Source: an uncultured Prevotellaceae bacterium
Lineage (GTDB): Bacteria; Bacteroidota; Bacteroidia; Bacteroidales; Bacteroidaceae
Direction: 5' to 3'
DNA length: 39,777 nt
Assembly (NCBI GenBank): GCA_900316685.1
Contig: ONDS01000022.1
Coordinates: 1 to 39,777 of the forward strand
Shown here: positions 31,027-39,587 of the stretch, one piece after another
How positions within the stretch are numbered: position 1 is the first letter of the stretch
Layout of the letters: each line of letters begins with the position of its first letter
The notes under the pieces: model-generated
Seen by the model: the letters and a program-made list of their open reading frames with translations, nothing else
What the model was told of the DNA's origin: nothing
Database searches by the model: none
Translations under genes and position numbers: made by a program

Positions 31027-31134
31027 ATTTCTTTCCGGAAAATTCAAAATTCATCATTCCCCATCGCCGCAGGCGACAATTTTTCGACATACGTCTCAAC
31101 AACCCGTCAACATTCAAAATTCAACATTCAACAT
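30903..31134. repeat. Degenerate CGAATTTCACGAATT-type repeats
   Basis: TTTCTTTCCTAACAACGAAT and TTCACGAATTCCACGAATT recur at 30938-30975 and 30977-31020, then CATTCAAAATTCAACATTCA units to 31134. The same TTTCCTAACAACGAAT phrase occurs at about 29812, 36062 and 39655. No gene is supported. Confidence 0.6.
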
Positions 31135-31674
31135 TCAGTATATCTTCTCCCAATTCTCCAATAGCTCCTTGTTCTTCTTTCTTATCTTGCGACTCAGGGG
31201 CTTCTTCCTGAACAGTTCGAAGAAATCGAAACTGGCTACTCCCCCCGGTGGGGCATAGGCACTGAGGTCTTTCGTGGTCATACCCACTATCTTCTTGATG
31301 CCGCGACGGTCTTCTCCCCATACTACCACATCGCCAAGGCTTGTCCCCTTGGGCAACATTTCCAGGGTGTCGCTGATCTCTACTCGTTCCAAAACCCTGT
31401 TGAGGTATTTGGCATGCGAGAGTGTGGCACTCTGAAACGTGCTGTCGGGCAGCACAATCCTACCACGGTAGTCACTCACACGCACCGCTCCCGTGTTGGT
31501 GAACAGCTTCACATCGCGCAGGGGCAATGCTGTCTCTAAGTCGATGATGACGATGGTGTCGTTAGCGAGAGCTAACAGCGGATGTTCCACATCGATGGTA
31601 TCCGCTTGCTGTGCCTCGGCGGTGAGCGCAAAAGCAACAATCAATAGGGCGATGCTTCTACGTATGTCGGGCAT
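31135..31674 (-). CDS. Secreted carboxypeptidase-regulatory-like (beta-sandwich) domain protein
   Basis: A 179-residue protein from the ATG at 31674, with a signal peptide ending at LTAEAQ. A more upstream ATG at 31728 sits at the predicted transcription start and would bury the signal peptide, so the later start is preferred. The centre (VIIDLETALPLRDVKLFTNT, then VSDYRGRIVLP) has the pattern of the carboxypeptidase-regulatory-like domain, a small beta-sandwich common in Bacteroidetes envelope proteins. The C-terminus is very basic (FRKKPLSRKIRKKNKELLEN), which could bind membrane lipid, nucleic acid or cell wall. No partner gene is adjacent. The assignment rests on the pattern only. Confidence 0.6.
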   Translation of the reverse strand: MPDIRRSIALLIVAFALTAEAQQADTIDVEHPLLALANDTIVIIDLETALPLRDVKLFTNTGAVRVSDYRGRIVLPDSTFQSATLSHAKYLNRVLERVEISDTLEMLPKGTSLGDVVVWGEDRRGIKKIVGMTTKDLSAYAPPGGVASFDFFELFRKKPLSRKIRKKNKELLENWEKIY

Positions 31675-31732
31675 GTCGAGCGATACGGGAGAACGCTTGA
31701 AAGATAAGTGCGATAATGGTGAAAACATATTG

Positions 31733-31740
31733 CAAAAGTA
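31733..31740 (-). promoter_or_regulatory. -7 box for the 31135-31674 gene
   Basis: TACTTTTG on the minus strand, about 60 nt before the ATG at 31674. No clear -33 element. The region 31741-31934 between this box and the end of the P-type ATPase gene holds nothing recognisable. Confidence 0.5.
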
Positions 31741-31934
31741 GCCTTTCAGCCTTTTCCCTCGCTCCTTTTTGCACTCATTAACGCACTTTTTTCGCTTTTT
31801 TTACACACCTCACCTTTCGTTAACCTAATAAATGTTAGGGGCAAGGGGCAGAGAGCAAGTGGCAAGAGATTACCTCCACGCGTAGGGGCTGACTTTATGT
31901 CTGCCCTCAACCCCCATCTCTCATCCCTCACCTC

Positions 31935-33962
31935 TCACTTCTTTACGTGTAAAGCTCTCATCGCATTGAGCACAGCCAGCACCGTCACGCCCACATCGGC
32001 GAAAACGGCCATCCACAGCGTGCCCAAGCCAAACACCGCCAAGACGAGCACAGCCAACTTCACACCGATGGCGAACCACACGTTTTGACGGGCGATACCG
32101 AGCGTGCGGCGGGCGATGCGCAGTGCACTCACAATCTTCGAGGGCTTGTCGTCCATCAGCACCACATCGGCGGCTTCGATGGCGGCGTCGCTACCCAGTC
32201 CACCCATGGCCACGCCCACGTCGGCAAGGGCCAGGACGGGGGCGTCGTTGATGCCGTCGCCCACAAAGGCCAGTCGGCCTTCGCCCGAACGAGCCCTGAG
32301 CAGACCCTCCACATGCTTAGCCTTGTCTGTGGGCAACAACTCGGCATGATAGTCGGTGATTCCCAACTCCTTGGCCACGTGGTCGGCCACGGCCTGGCGG
32401 TCGCCGGTGAGCATTACGATATGGTTCACGCCCTGCTCGTGCAAGGCATGAATGGTCTCGACACTGTCTTCCTTCACCTTGTCGTTGATGACGATATGGC
32501 CGGCATACTGACCGTCGATGGACACATGGATGATGGTGCCTACATGGTGGCAGTCGTGCCACTGGGCTCCCACGGCATCCATCATCTTCGTGTTGCCCAC
32601 GCAGACCTCCTTAGCACCGACATGTGCACGGATACCCTGGCCGGCCACCTCTTCCACCTCGCTCACCTCGCAGCCGTCGGTGGCTTCATCAGGGAAGGCG
32701 TCACGCAGGGCCTGGCCGATGGGGTGGGTGGAGAAATGCTCCACATGGGCTGCCAGATGCAGCAGCTCGCGTTCGTCGCATTGGTCGGGATGCACGGCTT
32801 CCACGGCAAACTGACCATGGGTCAGGGTGCCGGTCTTGTCGAACACCACGGTGCTTACCTTGGCCAGCACATCCATATAGTTGGCTCCCTTGATGAGAAT
32901 GCCTTGGCGTGAGGCTCCTCCGATACCACCGAAGAAGGTGAGGGGTACGCTGATAACCAAGGCACAGGGACACGACACGATGAGGAACATCAGGGCGCGG
33001 TAGAGCCAGGTGGGGAAGGAGGCGGCGAACGAACCGCTGAACAATGGAGGAAGTACCGCGAGCGCCAAGGCGGCAAAGACGACGATCGGGGTGTAGACGC
33101 GTGCGAAACGCGTGATGAAGGTCTCGCTCCTCGACTTGTTCTCGTTGGCGTGTTCCACCAGCTCGAGAATTTTCGACACGGTGCTCTCGCTGAACAATTT
33201 GGTGGTGCGTATCTTGATCAGGCCGCTGAGGTTGATGCAGCCGGAAACGACCTCGTCGCCCTCTTCCACATCGCGGGGGGCGCTCTCGCCTGTCAACGCC
33301 ACGGTGTTGAGGGCGGAACGACCTTCGACCAACACTCCGTCTAAGGGCACCCTCTCGCCGGGCTTGACAATGACGGTCTCACCCAAGGCGACGTTATCGG
33401 GCGATATGTCCTTCACTTCTCCAGAGCGCTCCACATGGGCCACATCGGGACGGATGTCCATCAGGTGGGAGATGCTGTCGCGGCTCTTGCCTTCGGCATA
33501 GCCCTCGAACAACTCGCCGACCTGAAAGAACAGCATGACGAAGACGGCTTCGGGAAACTCGGTCTCGGCTCCGGGTAGGAAACCGATGGCCAAGGCTCCG
33601 ATAGTGGCCACTGACATGAGGAAATGCTCATTGAACATGTCGCCTCCTACGATACCCTCCACAGCCTCTTTCAGTGTGTCGTGACCGATGAGCAGGTAGG
33701 GCACGAGATAAACCAGTAACAACTGCCAGGTAGCCAACCCGCAGTTCTTCTCGATGAGGATGGCGACGATGAGTAGCACCACGGTGATGGCGATGAGCCA
33801 CAATTGCTTCTTCATATCACCATGCTCATGGTGGTGATGATGCTCATGATGGTGATGGTGATGATGATGGTGCTCATGCTCATGATGATGCTCATGTTCA
33901 TGTTCATGTTCGTGGCAGTGGCTACAGCCTACAGCGTTGTCGTGATGATGATTGTGTGACAT
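31935..33962 (-). CDS. P1B-type heavy-metal ATPase with His-rich N-terminus (zinc/cadmium efflux)
   Basis: A 675-residue P-type ATPase of the inner membrane. The first 48 residues are mostly His and Glu (more than 20 His) and replace the usual metal-binding HMA domain. Membrane helices follow from about 52. The transport-site motif SCPCALV has Cys331 and Cys333; the phosphorylated Asp375 lies in DKTGTLT; TGES is at about 223; HP (HFSTHPIGQ) and the hinge GDGINDAPVLALADVGVAMG are present. The CPC motif and overall form point to ZntA/CadA-type export of zinc, cadmium or lead; copper is less likely. The His tail may sense or buffer zinc. The gene is divergent from a two-component kinase gene, and a small palindrome overlaps its promoter. 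Confidence 0.9.
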   Translation of the reverse strand: MSHNHHHDNAVGCSHCHEHEHEHEHHHEHEHHHHHHHHHEHHHHHEHGDMKKQLWLIAITVVLLIVAILIEKNCGLATWQLLLVYLVPYLLIGHDTLKEAVEGIVGGDMFNEHFLMSVATIGALAIGFLPGAETEFPEAVFVMLFFQVGELFEGYAEGKSRDSISHLMDIRPDVAHVERSGEVKDISPDNVALGETVIVKPGERVPLDGVLVEGRSALNTVALTGESAPRDVEEGDEVVSGCINLSGLIKIRTTKLFSESTVSKILELVEHANENKSRSETFITRFARVYTPIVVFAALALAVLPPLFSGSFAASFPTWLYRALMFLIVSCPCALVISVPLTFFGGIGGASRQGILIKGANYMDVLAKVSTVVFDKTGTLTHGQFAVEAVHPDQCDERELLHLAAHVEHFSTHPIGQALRDAFPDEATDGCEVSEVEEVAGQGIRAHVGAKEVCVGNTKMMDAVGAQWHDCHHVGTIIHVSIDGQYAGHIVINDKVKEDSVETIHALHEQGVNHIVMLTGDRQAVADHVAKELGITDYHAELLPTDKAKHVEGLLRARSGEGRLAFVGDGINDAPVLALADVGVAMGGLGSDAAIEAADVVLMDDKPSKIVSALRIARRTLGIARQNVWFAIGVKLAVLVLAVFGLGTLWMAVFADVGVTVLAVLNAMRALHVKK

Positions 33963-33985
33963 AATATGTTTTTTTATTTACGCTG

Positions 33986-34020
33986 CAAAGTTACGTGTTA
34001 ATCCATGCAACCAAGTTGCA
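33986..34020 (-). promoter_or_regulatory. Promoter of the metal ATPase gene with an overlapping palindrome
   Basis: The -7 box is TAACTTTG on the minus strand (33986-33993). About 18 bp upstream a TTG lies in the centre of a perfect inverted repeat TGCAAC-CAA-GTTGCA (34006-34020). Such a palindrome over the -33 element could be an operator for a metal-responsive repressor; this is inference. Confidence 0.55.
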
Positions 34021-34088
34021 AATTACATTGCTCATGTAACATGTCGCTTTTTTTACCCTTTGTCGGCGGCTTATTCGTTTTTTTTGAG

Positions 34089-34096
34089 TAACTTTG
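34089..34096 (+). promoter_or_regulatory. -7 box of the kinase/regulator operon
   Basis: TAACTTTG, 25 bp before the ATG at 34122. The nearest TTTG upstream is too far away (26 bp), so the -33 element is uncertain. Confidence 0.55.
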
Positions 34097-34121
34097 CAGG
34101 AGAAAGAATCCATTACGGCGT

Positions 34122-35141
34122 ATGAAGAAATCGGCGAAAAGAGGAACACTCATGTTCCTGCTCCAACTGTTCATTGTGGGCATGGTCATCGTCATGCCGC
34201 TATTGTTCGTCTTGCTGGTCAGCGGGGGCAATATCAATCCGAGGATGATACTCAGGATCAGTATCGGATGGTTCGTTCCTCTAAGCGTCATCTATTTCGT
34301 AAATTTCTACCTGCTGGCACCTTACCTTTTTCTCAAGAAGCGCTATTGGCTGTTCATACTGGCCAATGTGCCCTTCATCTTCGTGGTCAACTACTGGATG
34401 TTCACCGTCAATACGGCAGAACTGCCCGACGTGGCGCGCGAAGGATTCTATGCCAATATGGCCATCATCATACTCTTCGATGTGCTGGTGGCATTCGTGG
34501 CGGTGGCCATTCGCTATGTCATGCGGACTCATGCGCTGCGATTAGAGGTGGAGGAGAAACAACGACAGAACAAGGAGGCGGAACTGGCATGGCTCAAAAA
34601 CCAACTCAATCCGCACTTCCTCTTCAATACGCTCAACAACATATCCAGCCTCACACAGATCGATCCCGACCAGGCGCAGGACAGCATAGCGCAACTGAGC
34701 GACCTGCTTCGGTATGCGATGTATGACACCGATAAGGATCTCGTGCCGGTAGACGACGAGGTGACCTTCCTCGACAACTATGTGGCGTTGATGCGCCTGC
34801 GCTGCTCCGACCTCGTTAGGGTGGATACGGATTTCCAAGTACAGGGACATCCCATGGTGGCTCCCTTGCTTTTCATCGCTCTCGTGGAGAACGCGTTCAA
34901 GCATGGGGTGGCCAGCGGAAAGGATTCTTTCGTCAGATTGTCGTTGAGAGCCGACGAACAGCACATAACCTTCGAATGCGACAACTCCAACTACCCCAAG
35001 GATGATGCTGACAGAAGTGGTTCGGGCATTGGCATCGATAATACCCGGCGACGGCTGGAACTGCTCTATCCTCATCGCCATGAGTGGGAGCAGTCTACGG
35101 AAAACGGGGTGTATCACGTGAAAATCACTCTTTCGCTATGA
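34122..35141 (+). CDS. LytS/YehU-type sensor histidine kinase
   Basis: A 339-residue membrane kinase. Four hydrophobic helices lie in the first 140 residues without a large extracytoplasmic domain. A short coiled linker (LEVEEKQRQNKEAELAWLKN) leads to the HisKA_4-type domain NPHFLFNTLNNISSL with His165 as the presumed phosphorylated residue. The ATP-binding domain has ENAFKHG (Asn257) and GSGIGIDNTRRRLELLY. Such kinases pair with LytTR regulators; indeed the stop overlaps the next gene's start (ATGA, 35138-35141). The signal is unknown. In Bacteroidetes these pairs often control envelope or exopolysaccharide functions. Divergence from the metal ATPase could suggest a metal link, but this is not supported by motifs. 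Confidence 0.9.
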   Translation: MKKSAKRGTLMFLLQLFIVGMVIVMPLLFVLLVSGGNINPRMILRISIGWFVPLSVIYFVNFYLLAPYLFLKKRYWLFILANVPFIFVVNYWMFTVNTAELPDVAREGFYANMAIIILFDVLVAFVAVAIRYVMRTHALRLEVEEKQRQNKEAELAWLKNQLNPHFLFNTLNNISSLTQIDPDQAQDSIAQLSDLLRYAMYDTDKDLVPVDDEVTFLDNYVALMRLRCSDLVRVDTDFQVQGHPMVAPLLFIALVENAFKHGVASGKDSFVRLSLRADEQHITFECDNSNYPKDDADRSGSGIGIDNTRRRLELLYPHRHEWEQSTENGVYHVKITLSL

Positions 35142-35899
35142 GAAAACTTACTTGTGTCATTGTCGACGATGAACCGCTGGCGGTGCAATTGCTTGAGGCG
35201 TTCGTCAATAGGACCGACTTCCTCTGTCTCTTACAATCGTTCACCGACCCCATCGAGGCGGCATCGTTCATCAGCCAGAACAAGGTCGATCTCCTGTTTC
35301 TCGACATACAGATGCCCGATGTTAACGGGTTGGAACTGGCGCGGTCGCTCGGTGGCAAGACGAAGATCATCTTCACCACGGCTTTCAAGGAGTTCGCTTT
35401 CGACAGCTATGAGTTCGCGGCCATCGACTACCTCCTAAAACCCATACGCTATGCCAAATTCCTGCAGGCGGCGGAGAGGGCGCGCAGCTGGTATGAGACC
35501 TTCGAAAAGGGGGAACAGGCGGTAGTGGAGAAAAACGATGCTCTGGCGCCGGCATCTCCGCAGCAACCCTCCGACAGCGTGTTCCTGCGTGTGGATGGTG
35601 AATGGCGCAAGGTGGATTTCCAGCGTATCCTCTTCGTCGAGGGAATGAAAGATTATGTGATGTTCCACCTTGAGGGGGAGCGTCGGCCGCTCATCACCCA
35701 CCTGACCATGAAAGCGGTGGAGCAGACCTTGCCGGCGCAACTGTTCATGAGGGTCAACCGCTCGTTCGTGGTGGCGCTCGACAAGATACGCACTGTCGAC
35801 CGCAACATGTGTATATATATAGGTGAAGAAATCATACGTGTCACTGATCAATACAAAACGGCTTTTGAAAACTATCTCAAAAGCCGTATGCCAGGGTGA
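35138..35899 (+). CDS. LytTR-family response regulator
   Basis: A 253-residue regulator starting at ATG 35138, which overlaps the kinase stop by 4 nt. An earlier in-frame ATG (35084) lies inside the kinase gene and is discarded. The receiver domain (1 to about 120) has the acidic pair Asp10-Asp11 and phosphorylated Asp56 in LLFLDIQMPDVNG, plus the Thr and Lys landmarks IIFTTAF and YLLKPI. Residues of about 145-250 are the LytTR DNA-binding domain: FLRVDGEWRKVDFQRILFVE, then FMRVNRSFVVALDKI. The target promoters are not known, and no obvious LytTR direct-repeat sites were identified in the window. Confidence 0.92.
   Translation: MRKLTCVIVDDEPLAVQLLEAFVNRTDFLCLLQSFTDPIEAASFISQNKVDLLFLDIQMPDVNGLELARSLGGKTKIIFTTAFKEFAFDSYEFAAIDYLLKPIRYAKFLQAAERARSWYETFEKGEQAVVEKNDALAPASPQQPSDSVFLRVDGEWRKVDFQRILFVEGMKDYVMFHLEGERRPLITHLTMKAVEQTLPAQLFMRVNRSFVVALDKIRTVDRNMCIYIGEEIIRVTDQYKTAFENYLKSRMPG
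35858..35887. other. Perfect hairpin inside the end of the LytTR gene
   Basis: ACGGCTTTTGA (35858-35868) pairs fully with 35877-35887 around an 8-nt loop. On the minus strand the stem is followed by TTTTGTATT, so it could stop antisense transcription; on the plus strand no T-run follows. Confidence 0.5.
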
Positions 35900-35916
35900 T
35901 CATCCATCCCTCCCTT

Positions 35917-36240
35917 TCTTTCCGTACAACGGATTTCATGAATAGAATTTGTAACTACGGATTCCACTGATTTCACTGATTGTTTTTTACTACGAATTTC
36001 ACGGATTCCACTCTAATTGTTTTTTACAACGAATTTCACGGATTCCACGAATTGTTTTTTTTCTTTCCTAACGACGAATTACGCTAATTCCGAGAATAAA
36101 AGCCTAATTTTTGAATAATTATTCTAATTATTCCAATTTCTTTCCTAACTACGAATTTGCGAATTGATTTTCTTTCAACGAATTAAACGACTAAATAGAT
36201 ATTGAAAGATTTGTATAGATTTGTAAGATTTCTCGCGAAG
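35917..36240. repeat. Degenerate CGAATTTCACGGATTCCAC repeats, no gene
   Basis: Phrases such as TTTTTTACAACGAATTTCACG and GATTCCACTGATT recur at 35935-36060, and TTTCTTTCCTAAC at 36061 and 36139. This is the same repeat type as at 30903-31134 and 39500-39680. I see no gene in this stretch. Confidence 0.6.
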
Positions 36241-36261
36241 CGACTCCCCAGAATTTCCTAA

Positions 36262-36291
36262 TAAAAAAGACCACGCTAAAACGTGGTCTTT
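36262..36291 (-). terminator. Intrinsic terminator after the tRNA gene
   Basis: On the minus strand: AAAGACCACG, 6-nt loop, CGTGGTCTTT, then TTTTAT. The perfect 10-bp stem begins 5 nt after the tRNA 3' end. Confidence 0.85.
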
Positions 36292-36295
36292 CTCG

Positions 36296-36370
36296 TAGGA
36301 ACGATCGGGCTCGAACCGATGACCTCTGCAATGTGACTGCAGCGCTCTAAACCAACTGAGCTACGCTCCT
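36296..36370 (-). tRNA. tRNA-Val (anticodon CAC)
   Basis: A 75-nt cloverleaf. The acceptor stem AGGAGCG pairs with CGTTCCT (one G-T pair). The D arm is GCTC AGTTGGTTTA GAGC. The anticodon arm is CTGCA with loop GTCACAT and TGCAG, giving anticodon CAC, which reads GUG (valine). The T arm is ATCGG TTCGAGC CCGAT. The discriminator base is A, and the CCA end is not encoded, as usual in Bacteroidetes. Position 32 is G, which is uncommon. Confidence 0.9.
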
Positions 36371-36385
36371 GTCTTAAATCGGATG

Positions 36386-36417
36386 CAAAAGTAACCCTTT
36401 TTTTTGAACCCACCAAA
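36386..36417 (-). promoter_or_regulatory. Consensus promoter of the tRNA gene
   Basis: On the minus strand: TTTG (36414-36417), 20-bp spacer, TACTTTTG (36386-36393), about 16 nt before the tRNA 5' end. Confidence 0.85.
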
Positions 36418-36571
36418 TTTTTCCTCAATAATTTTTCCCTATTTCTAAATATTCCATCTTTTCTGGATTCTCCACCCTCTACTCTGATTCCGATCTCTCC
36501 TTTCGTTCCTGTCCCTTCCTATCGTTCCTATCCCCTCTATCAATCTTTTTTTGAAAAAAAATGCCTAAAAA
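36418..36571. other. Pyrimidine-rich intergenic tract
   Basis: Between the divergent tRNA and lut promoters lies sequence with repeated CTTCCTATCGTTCCTATCCC-like phrases and TCTGATTCCGATCTC. No gene or clear structure was found. Confidence 0.5.
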
Positions 36572-36603
36572 TTTAGAATCAACAAATTTTTTCATTACAT
36601 TTG
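36572..36603 (+). promoter_or_regulatory. Promoter of lutABC
   Basis: TTTA at 36572-36575 (one base from TTTG), 20-bp spacer, TACATTTG at 36596-36603; leader of about 38 nt to ATG 36646. Confidence 0.7.
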
Positions 36604-36645
36604 CAGACATTACCTAAATCTATTAGCGACATAATCTTTTAATAC

Positions 36646-37383
36646 ATGAAAATCGGTCTATTTATTCCTTGTTATGTCGACGCCGTCTATCCCGAGGTTG
36701 GCGTCGCTACGTACAAACTTCTCAAGCATTATGATGTCGACCTGGAATACCCTCTCAAGCAGACTTGCTGCGGACAGCCGCAAGCCAACGGTGGATTCCA
36801 GCACATGTCGGAACCGCTTATTGAGAAGTATGAAGACATGTTCAAGAAGTACGACTATGTGGTAGCCCCATCGGCATCATGTGCCGCCTTCGTCAGGTGC
36901 TTCCACCCCGAAATCATGAAGGGGAAAATGGAATGTACCACGGCGAAAAAGACATTGGATGTGGTGGAGTTCCTGCATGATGTGCTCAAGGTCAAGGAGG
37001 TGCCGGGCAAGTTCCCGCATAAGGTGAGCGTACACAACTCTTGCCATGGTGTACGCGAACTGGGTCTCTCTTCACCGTCCGAGCGCCATGTGGCTCCCTT
37101 CAACAAGATCATCGACCTGCTCCGCCTCGTTGAGGGTATAGAGATACACGAGCCCGAACGTAAGGATGAGTGCTGTGGATTCGGTGGGTTGTTCGCCGTC
37201 GAAGAACCCGATGTGTCCATTCGAATGGGCGAAGATAAGATCAAACGACACATCGAAACAGGTGCTGAATACGTCACCGGACCCGACAGCTCGTGCCTCA
37301 TGCACATGGCGGGCATCGCCAAACGCGAGGATCTGCCTATTAAGTTCATTCATGTAGTAGAAATTCTATCAGCAGGACTATGA
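36646..37383 (+). CDS. lutA: Lactate utilization protein LutA, CCG-domain iron-sulfur subunit
   Basis: A 245-residue protein with two cysteine-rich CCG domains of the kind that hold non-canonical iron-sulfur clusters in heterodisulfide-reductase-like enzymes: KQTCCGQPQANGG (Cys41, Cys42) and KDECCGFGG (about 173-180), with single cysteines before each. Length matches LutA/YkgE. With LutB and LutC it forms the LutABC complex that oxidises L-lactate to pyruvate in the cytoplasm. Its stop overlaps the lutB start (ATGA at 37380-37383). The operon has its own promoter. Confidence 0.93.
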   Translation: MKIGLFIPCYVDAVYPEVGVATYKLLKHYDVDLEYPLKQTCCGQPQANGGFQHMSEPLIEKYEDMFKKYDYVVAPSASCAAFVRCFHPEIMKGKMECTTAKKTLDVVEFLHDVLKVKEVPGKFPHKVSVHNSCHGVRELGLSSPSERHVAPFNKIIDLLRLVEGIEIHEPERKDECCGFGGLFAVEEPDVSIRMGEDKIKRHIETGAEYVTGPDSSCLMHMAGIAKREDLPIKFIHVVEILSAGL

Positions 37384-38750
37384 GTACAGTACATTCGAAA
37401 AGAAGCCACGAGTTCCTCAAGGACGTGGAAAAGATAACGCGGCACGACAAGACATTCTGGGGCGTGCGCGCCAAACGTGATATCATGGCGGAAGGTCTGC
37501 CCGAGTGGGAGGACCTGCGCGAACTGGCCAGCCGCATCAAGATGCACACCGTGACCCACCTGGCCGACTACCTCGACATGTTCTCCAAAAACCTGGAGAA
37601 ACGGGGGGTGCATGTCCATTGGGCCAAGGATGCCGAGGAGTTCAACGAGATAGTCCTCAAAATCCTCAAAGACCACGACGTGAAGAAGATGGTCAAGAGC
37701 AAGAGCATGCTCACAGAGGAGTGCGAGATGAACCCTTATCTCGAGAAAAACGGTATCGATGTGGTGGAGACCGACCTCGGCGAACGTATCATACAGCTGA
37801 TGGACCAGAAACCCTCGCATATCGTCATGCCAGCGCTGCATATCTCGCGCGACGCCATCGGCGAGGAGTTCGAGAAAAGGGGCATCAGCAAGGAGATAGG
37901 CAATCACGACCCGACGTACCTCACCCGCTGCGCTCGCTATCACCTGCGCGATGAGTTCATGCTGGCCGAGGCGGGCATGACTGGATGCAACTTCGGTGTG
38001 GCAGAGACGGGCGACGTGGTGGTTTGCACCAATGAGGGCAATGCCGACATGAGTACGTCGATGCCCAAACTGCATATCGTGGCGATGGGTCTGGAAAAGA
38101 TAGTGCCCAACTACGACTGTCTGGCCGTCTTCCACCGACTGCTATGCCGCAGCGGTACGGGACAGCCCACCACCACCTATACCGCTCACTTCGAGAAGGC
38201 GCGTCCGGGAGCGGAGATGCACGTGGTGCTCGTCGACAACGGGCGCAGCGACATCATCGCCAATGAGCAGCACTGGCTTACGCTTAAGTGCATTCGTTGC
38301 GGAGCCTGCATGAACACATGCCCCGTCTACCGCCGTAGCACGGGTTACAGCTACACCTATTTCATTCCAGGACCCATCGGCGTCAATCTGGGCATGCTCA
38401 AGAATCCCGACAAATATTACGACAATGTGTCGGCATGCTCGCTCTGCCTCTCTTGCTCCAATGTATGCCCTGCCAAGGTCGACCTCGGCGAACAGGTATA
38501 TAAGTGGCGACAGCAACTGCCTGAGTTCGGGCATGCCTCGGCGGAGAAGAAATGGATGTCGCGTGGCATGAGCATGGTGTTCAACCATAAGTGGATATAC
38601 AATACGGCCTTGTGGTGGTCGCCACTGGTCAACCACATGCCGCGCTTCCTCATCTACAACGGACTGAACGGGTGGGGTAAGGGCCACGAGATGATGAAAT
38701 TCCCCAAGAAACCGTTCCACGTGCTCTGGAAAAACGGGAAAGTGAAATAA
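37380..38750 (+). CDS. lutB: Lactate utilization protein LutB, ferredoxin-type iron-sulfur subunit
   Basis: A 456-residue protein of the LutB/YkgF family. The N-terminal two thirds are an LUD-type domain (KSKSMLTEECEMNPYLEKNG is the recognisable core, with GVAETGDVVVCTNEGN later). A double 4Fe-4S ferredoxin region follows: CIRCGACMNTCPVYR (from about 304) and CSLCLSCSNVCPAKVDLGE (from about 352), with all eight cluster cysteines present. A C-terminal tail of about 90 residues with MSRGMSMVFN ends the protein. It overlaps lutA by 4 nt and is followed by an 82-bp spacer before lutC. Confidence 0.93.
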   Translation: MSTVHSKRSHEFLKDVEKITRHDKTFWGVRAKRDIMAEGLPEWEDLRELASRIKMHTVTHLADYLDMFSKNLEKRGVHVHWAKDAEEFNEIVLKILKDHDVKKMVKSKSMLTEECEMNPYLEKNGIDVVETDLGERIIQLMDQKPSHIVMPALHISRDAIGEEFEKRGISKEIGNHDPTYLTRCARYHLRDEFMLAEAGMTGCNFGVAETGDVVVCTNEGNADMSTSMPKLHIVAMGLEKIVPNYDCLAVFHRLLCRSGTGQPTTTYTAHFEKARPGAEMHVVLVDNGRSDIIANEQHWLTLKCIRCGACMNTCPVYRRSTGYSYTYFIPGPIGVNLGMLKNPDKYYDNVSACSLCLSCSNVCPAKVDLGEQVYKWRQQLPEFGHASAEKKWMSRGMSMVFNHKWIYNTALWWSPLVNHMPRFLIYNGLNGWGKGHEMMKFPKKPFHVLWKNGKVK

Positions 38751-38751
38751 T

Positions 38752-38823
38752 TCCGACCATTCAGATAGTTCTGATTATTCAGGTTATTCCGATTACTCAG
38801 ATTATTCCGATCACTTCGAAAAA
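38752..38823. repeat. Degenerate ATTCNGATTATTC repeat between lutB and lutC
   Basis: The spacer is almost wholly 11-12-bp units, for example ATTCAGATAGTT, CTGATTATTC, ATTCCGATTACTC and ATTCCGATCACTTC. The last unit shares ATTCCGATCACT with the linker region of the ABC-F gene (9591-9602). Confidence 0.6.
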
Positions 38824-38832
38824 ATTATATTC

Positions 38833-39414
38833 ATGAAGAAAGAAGATCTTTTAGCCAAACTGCGCAAGAACACGCGCGAACAGTTTGATATGCCCGACCT
38901 CACCATCAAGGCCATCAAATATCCCGACACGGTGAAACAGTTCATAGAGATGAGCCAGACGGTGGGCGGCAAAGTGAAATGTATCAAGAAGAGCGACGAT
39001 GTCAACAAGGTCATACGGGAACTCTATCCCGAGGCCAAGGTGTTCGCATCCAATGTGCCGGGCATCACCATCGCACAGAAAAACCCGGATACCGTGGCCG
39101 AGGCCAACGACCTCAACGGCACCGACGTGGGCATACTGCAAGGTGAACTGGGTGTGGCGGAAAATGGCTGCATCTGGATTCCGCAGACCATGAAGGAGAA
39201 GGCGGTCTGCTTCATCTCCGAGGAACTGGTCATACTGCTCGACAAGAAAAACATCGTCGACAATATGCATGAGGGGTACAAACGTATAGAGGTGCCTGCC
39301 CTGGGTTACGGATGCTGGATCAGCGGACCCTCCAAGACGGCCGACATCGAACAGGCGCTCGTCATGGGCGCCCAGGCGGCACGTGGAGTCACCGTCCTCC
39401 TCATCGAAGAGTGA
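38833..39414 (+). CDS. lutC: Lactate utilization protein LutC, LUD domain subunit
   Basis: A 193-residue LUD-domain protein of the LutC/YkgG family. Visible landmarks are VFASNVPGITI, LNGTDVGILQGELGVAENGC, a conserved turn found in this family, and the C-terminal YGCWISGPSKTADIEQALVM, followed by GAQAARGVTVLLIEE. It has no cluster cysteine motifs, as expected for LutC. It completes the lutABC operon; a 15-bp-stem terminator follows 26 nt later. Some Bacteroidetes LutC proteins are shorter than E. coli YkgG (231 residues), as here. Confidence 0.9.
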   Translation: MKKEDLLAKLRKNTREQFDMPDLTIKAIKYPDTVKQFIEMSQTVGGKVKCIKKSDDVNKVIRELYPEAKVFASNVPGITIAQKNPDTVAEANDLNGTDVGILQGELGVAENGCIWIPQTMKEKAVCFISEELVILLDKKNIVDNMHEGYKRIEVPALGYGCWISGPSKTADIEQALVMGAQAARGVTVLLIEE

Positions 39415-39439
39415 CCCGATGCTCTCCCTTCAATTAACT

Positions 39440-39484
39440 ACGAAGTTGTGGCAATCTCGTTTGCCACAACTTCGTTTGTTTTTT
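39440..39484 (+). terminator. Strong intrinsic terminator of lutABC
   Basis: Perfect 15-bp stem (39440-39454 ACGAAGTTGTGGCAA with 39461-39475), 6-nt loop, then TTGTTTTTTG. Confidence 0.92.
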
Positions 39485-39587
39485 GTAAAAATTACAGGCT
39501 AATTATTCTAATTATTCTAATTCTTCCAATTCTTCTTATTTCTTTCCTAACCTCGAATACACAAATTCGAGGGTTAAGTAACTCACT

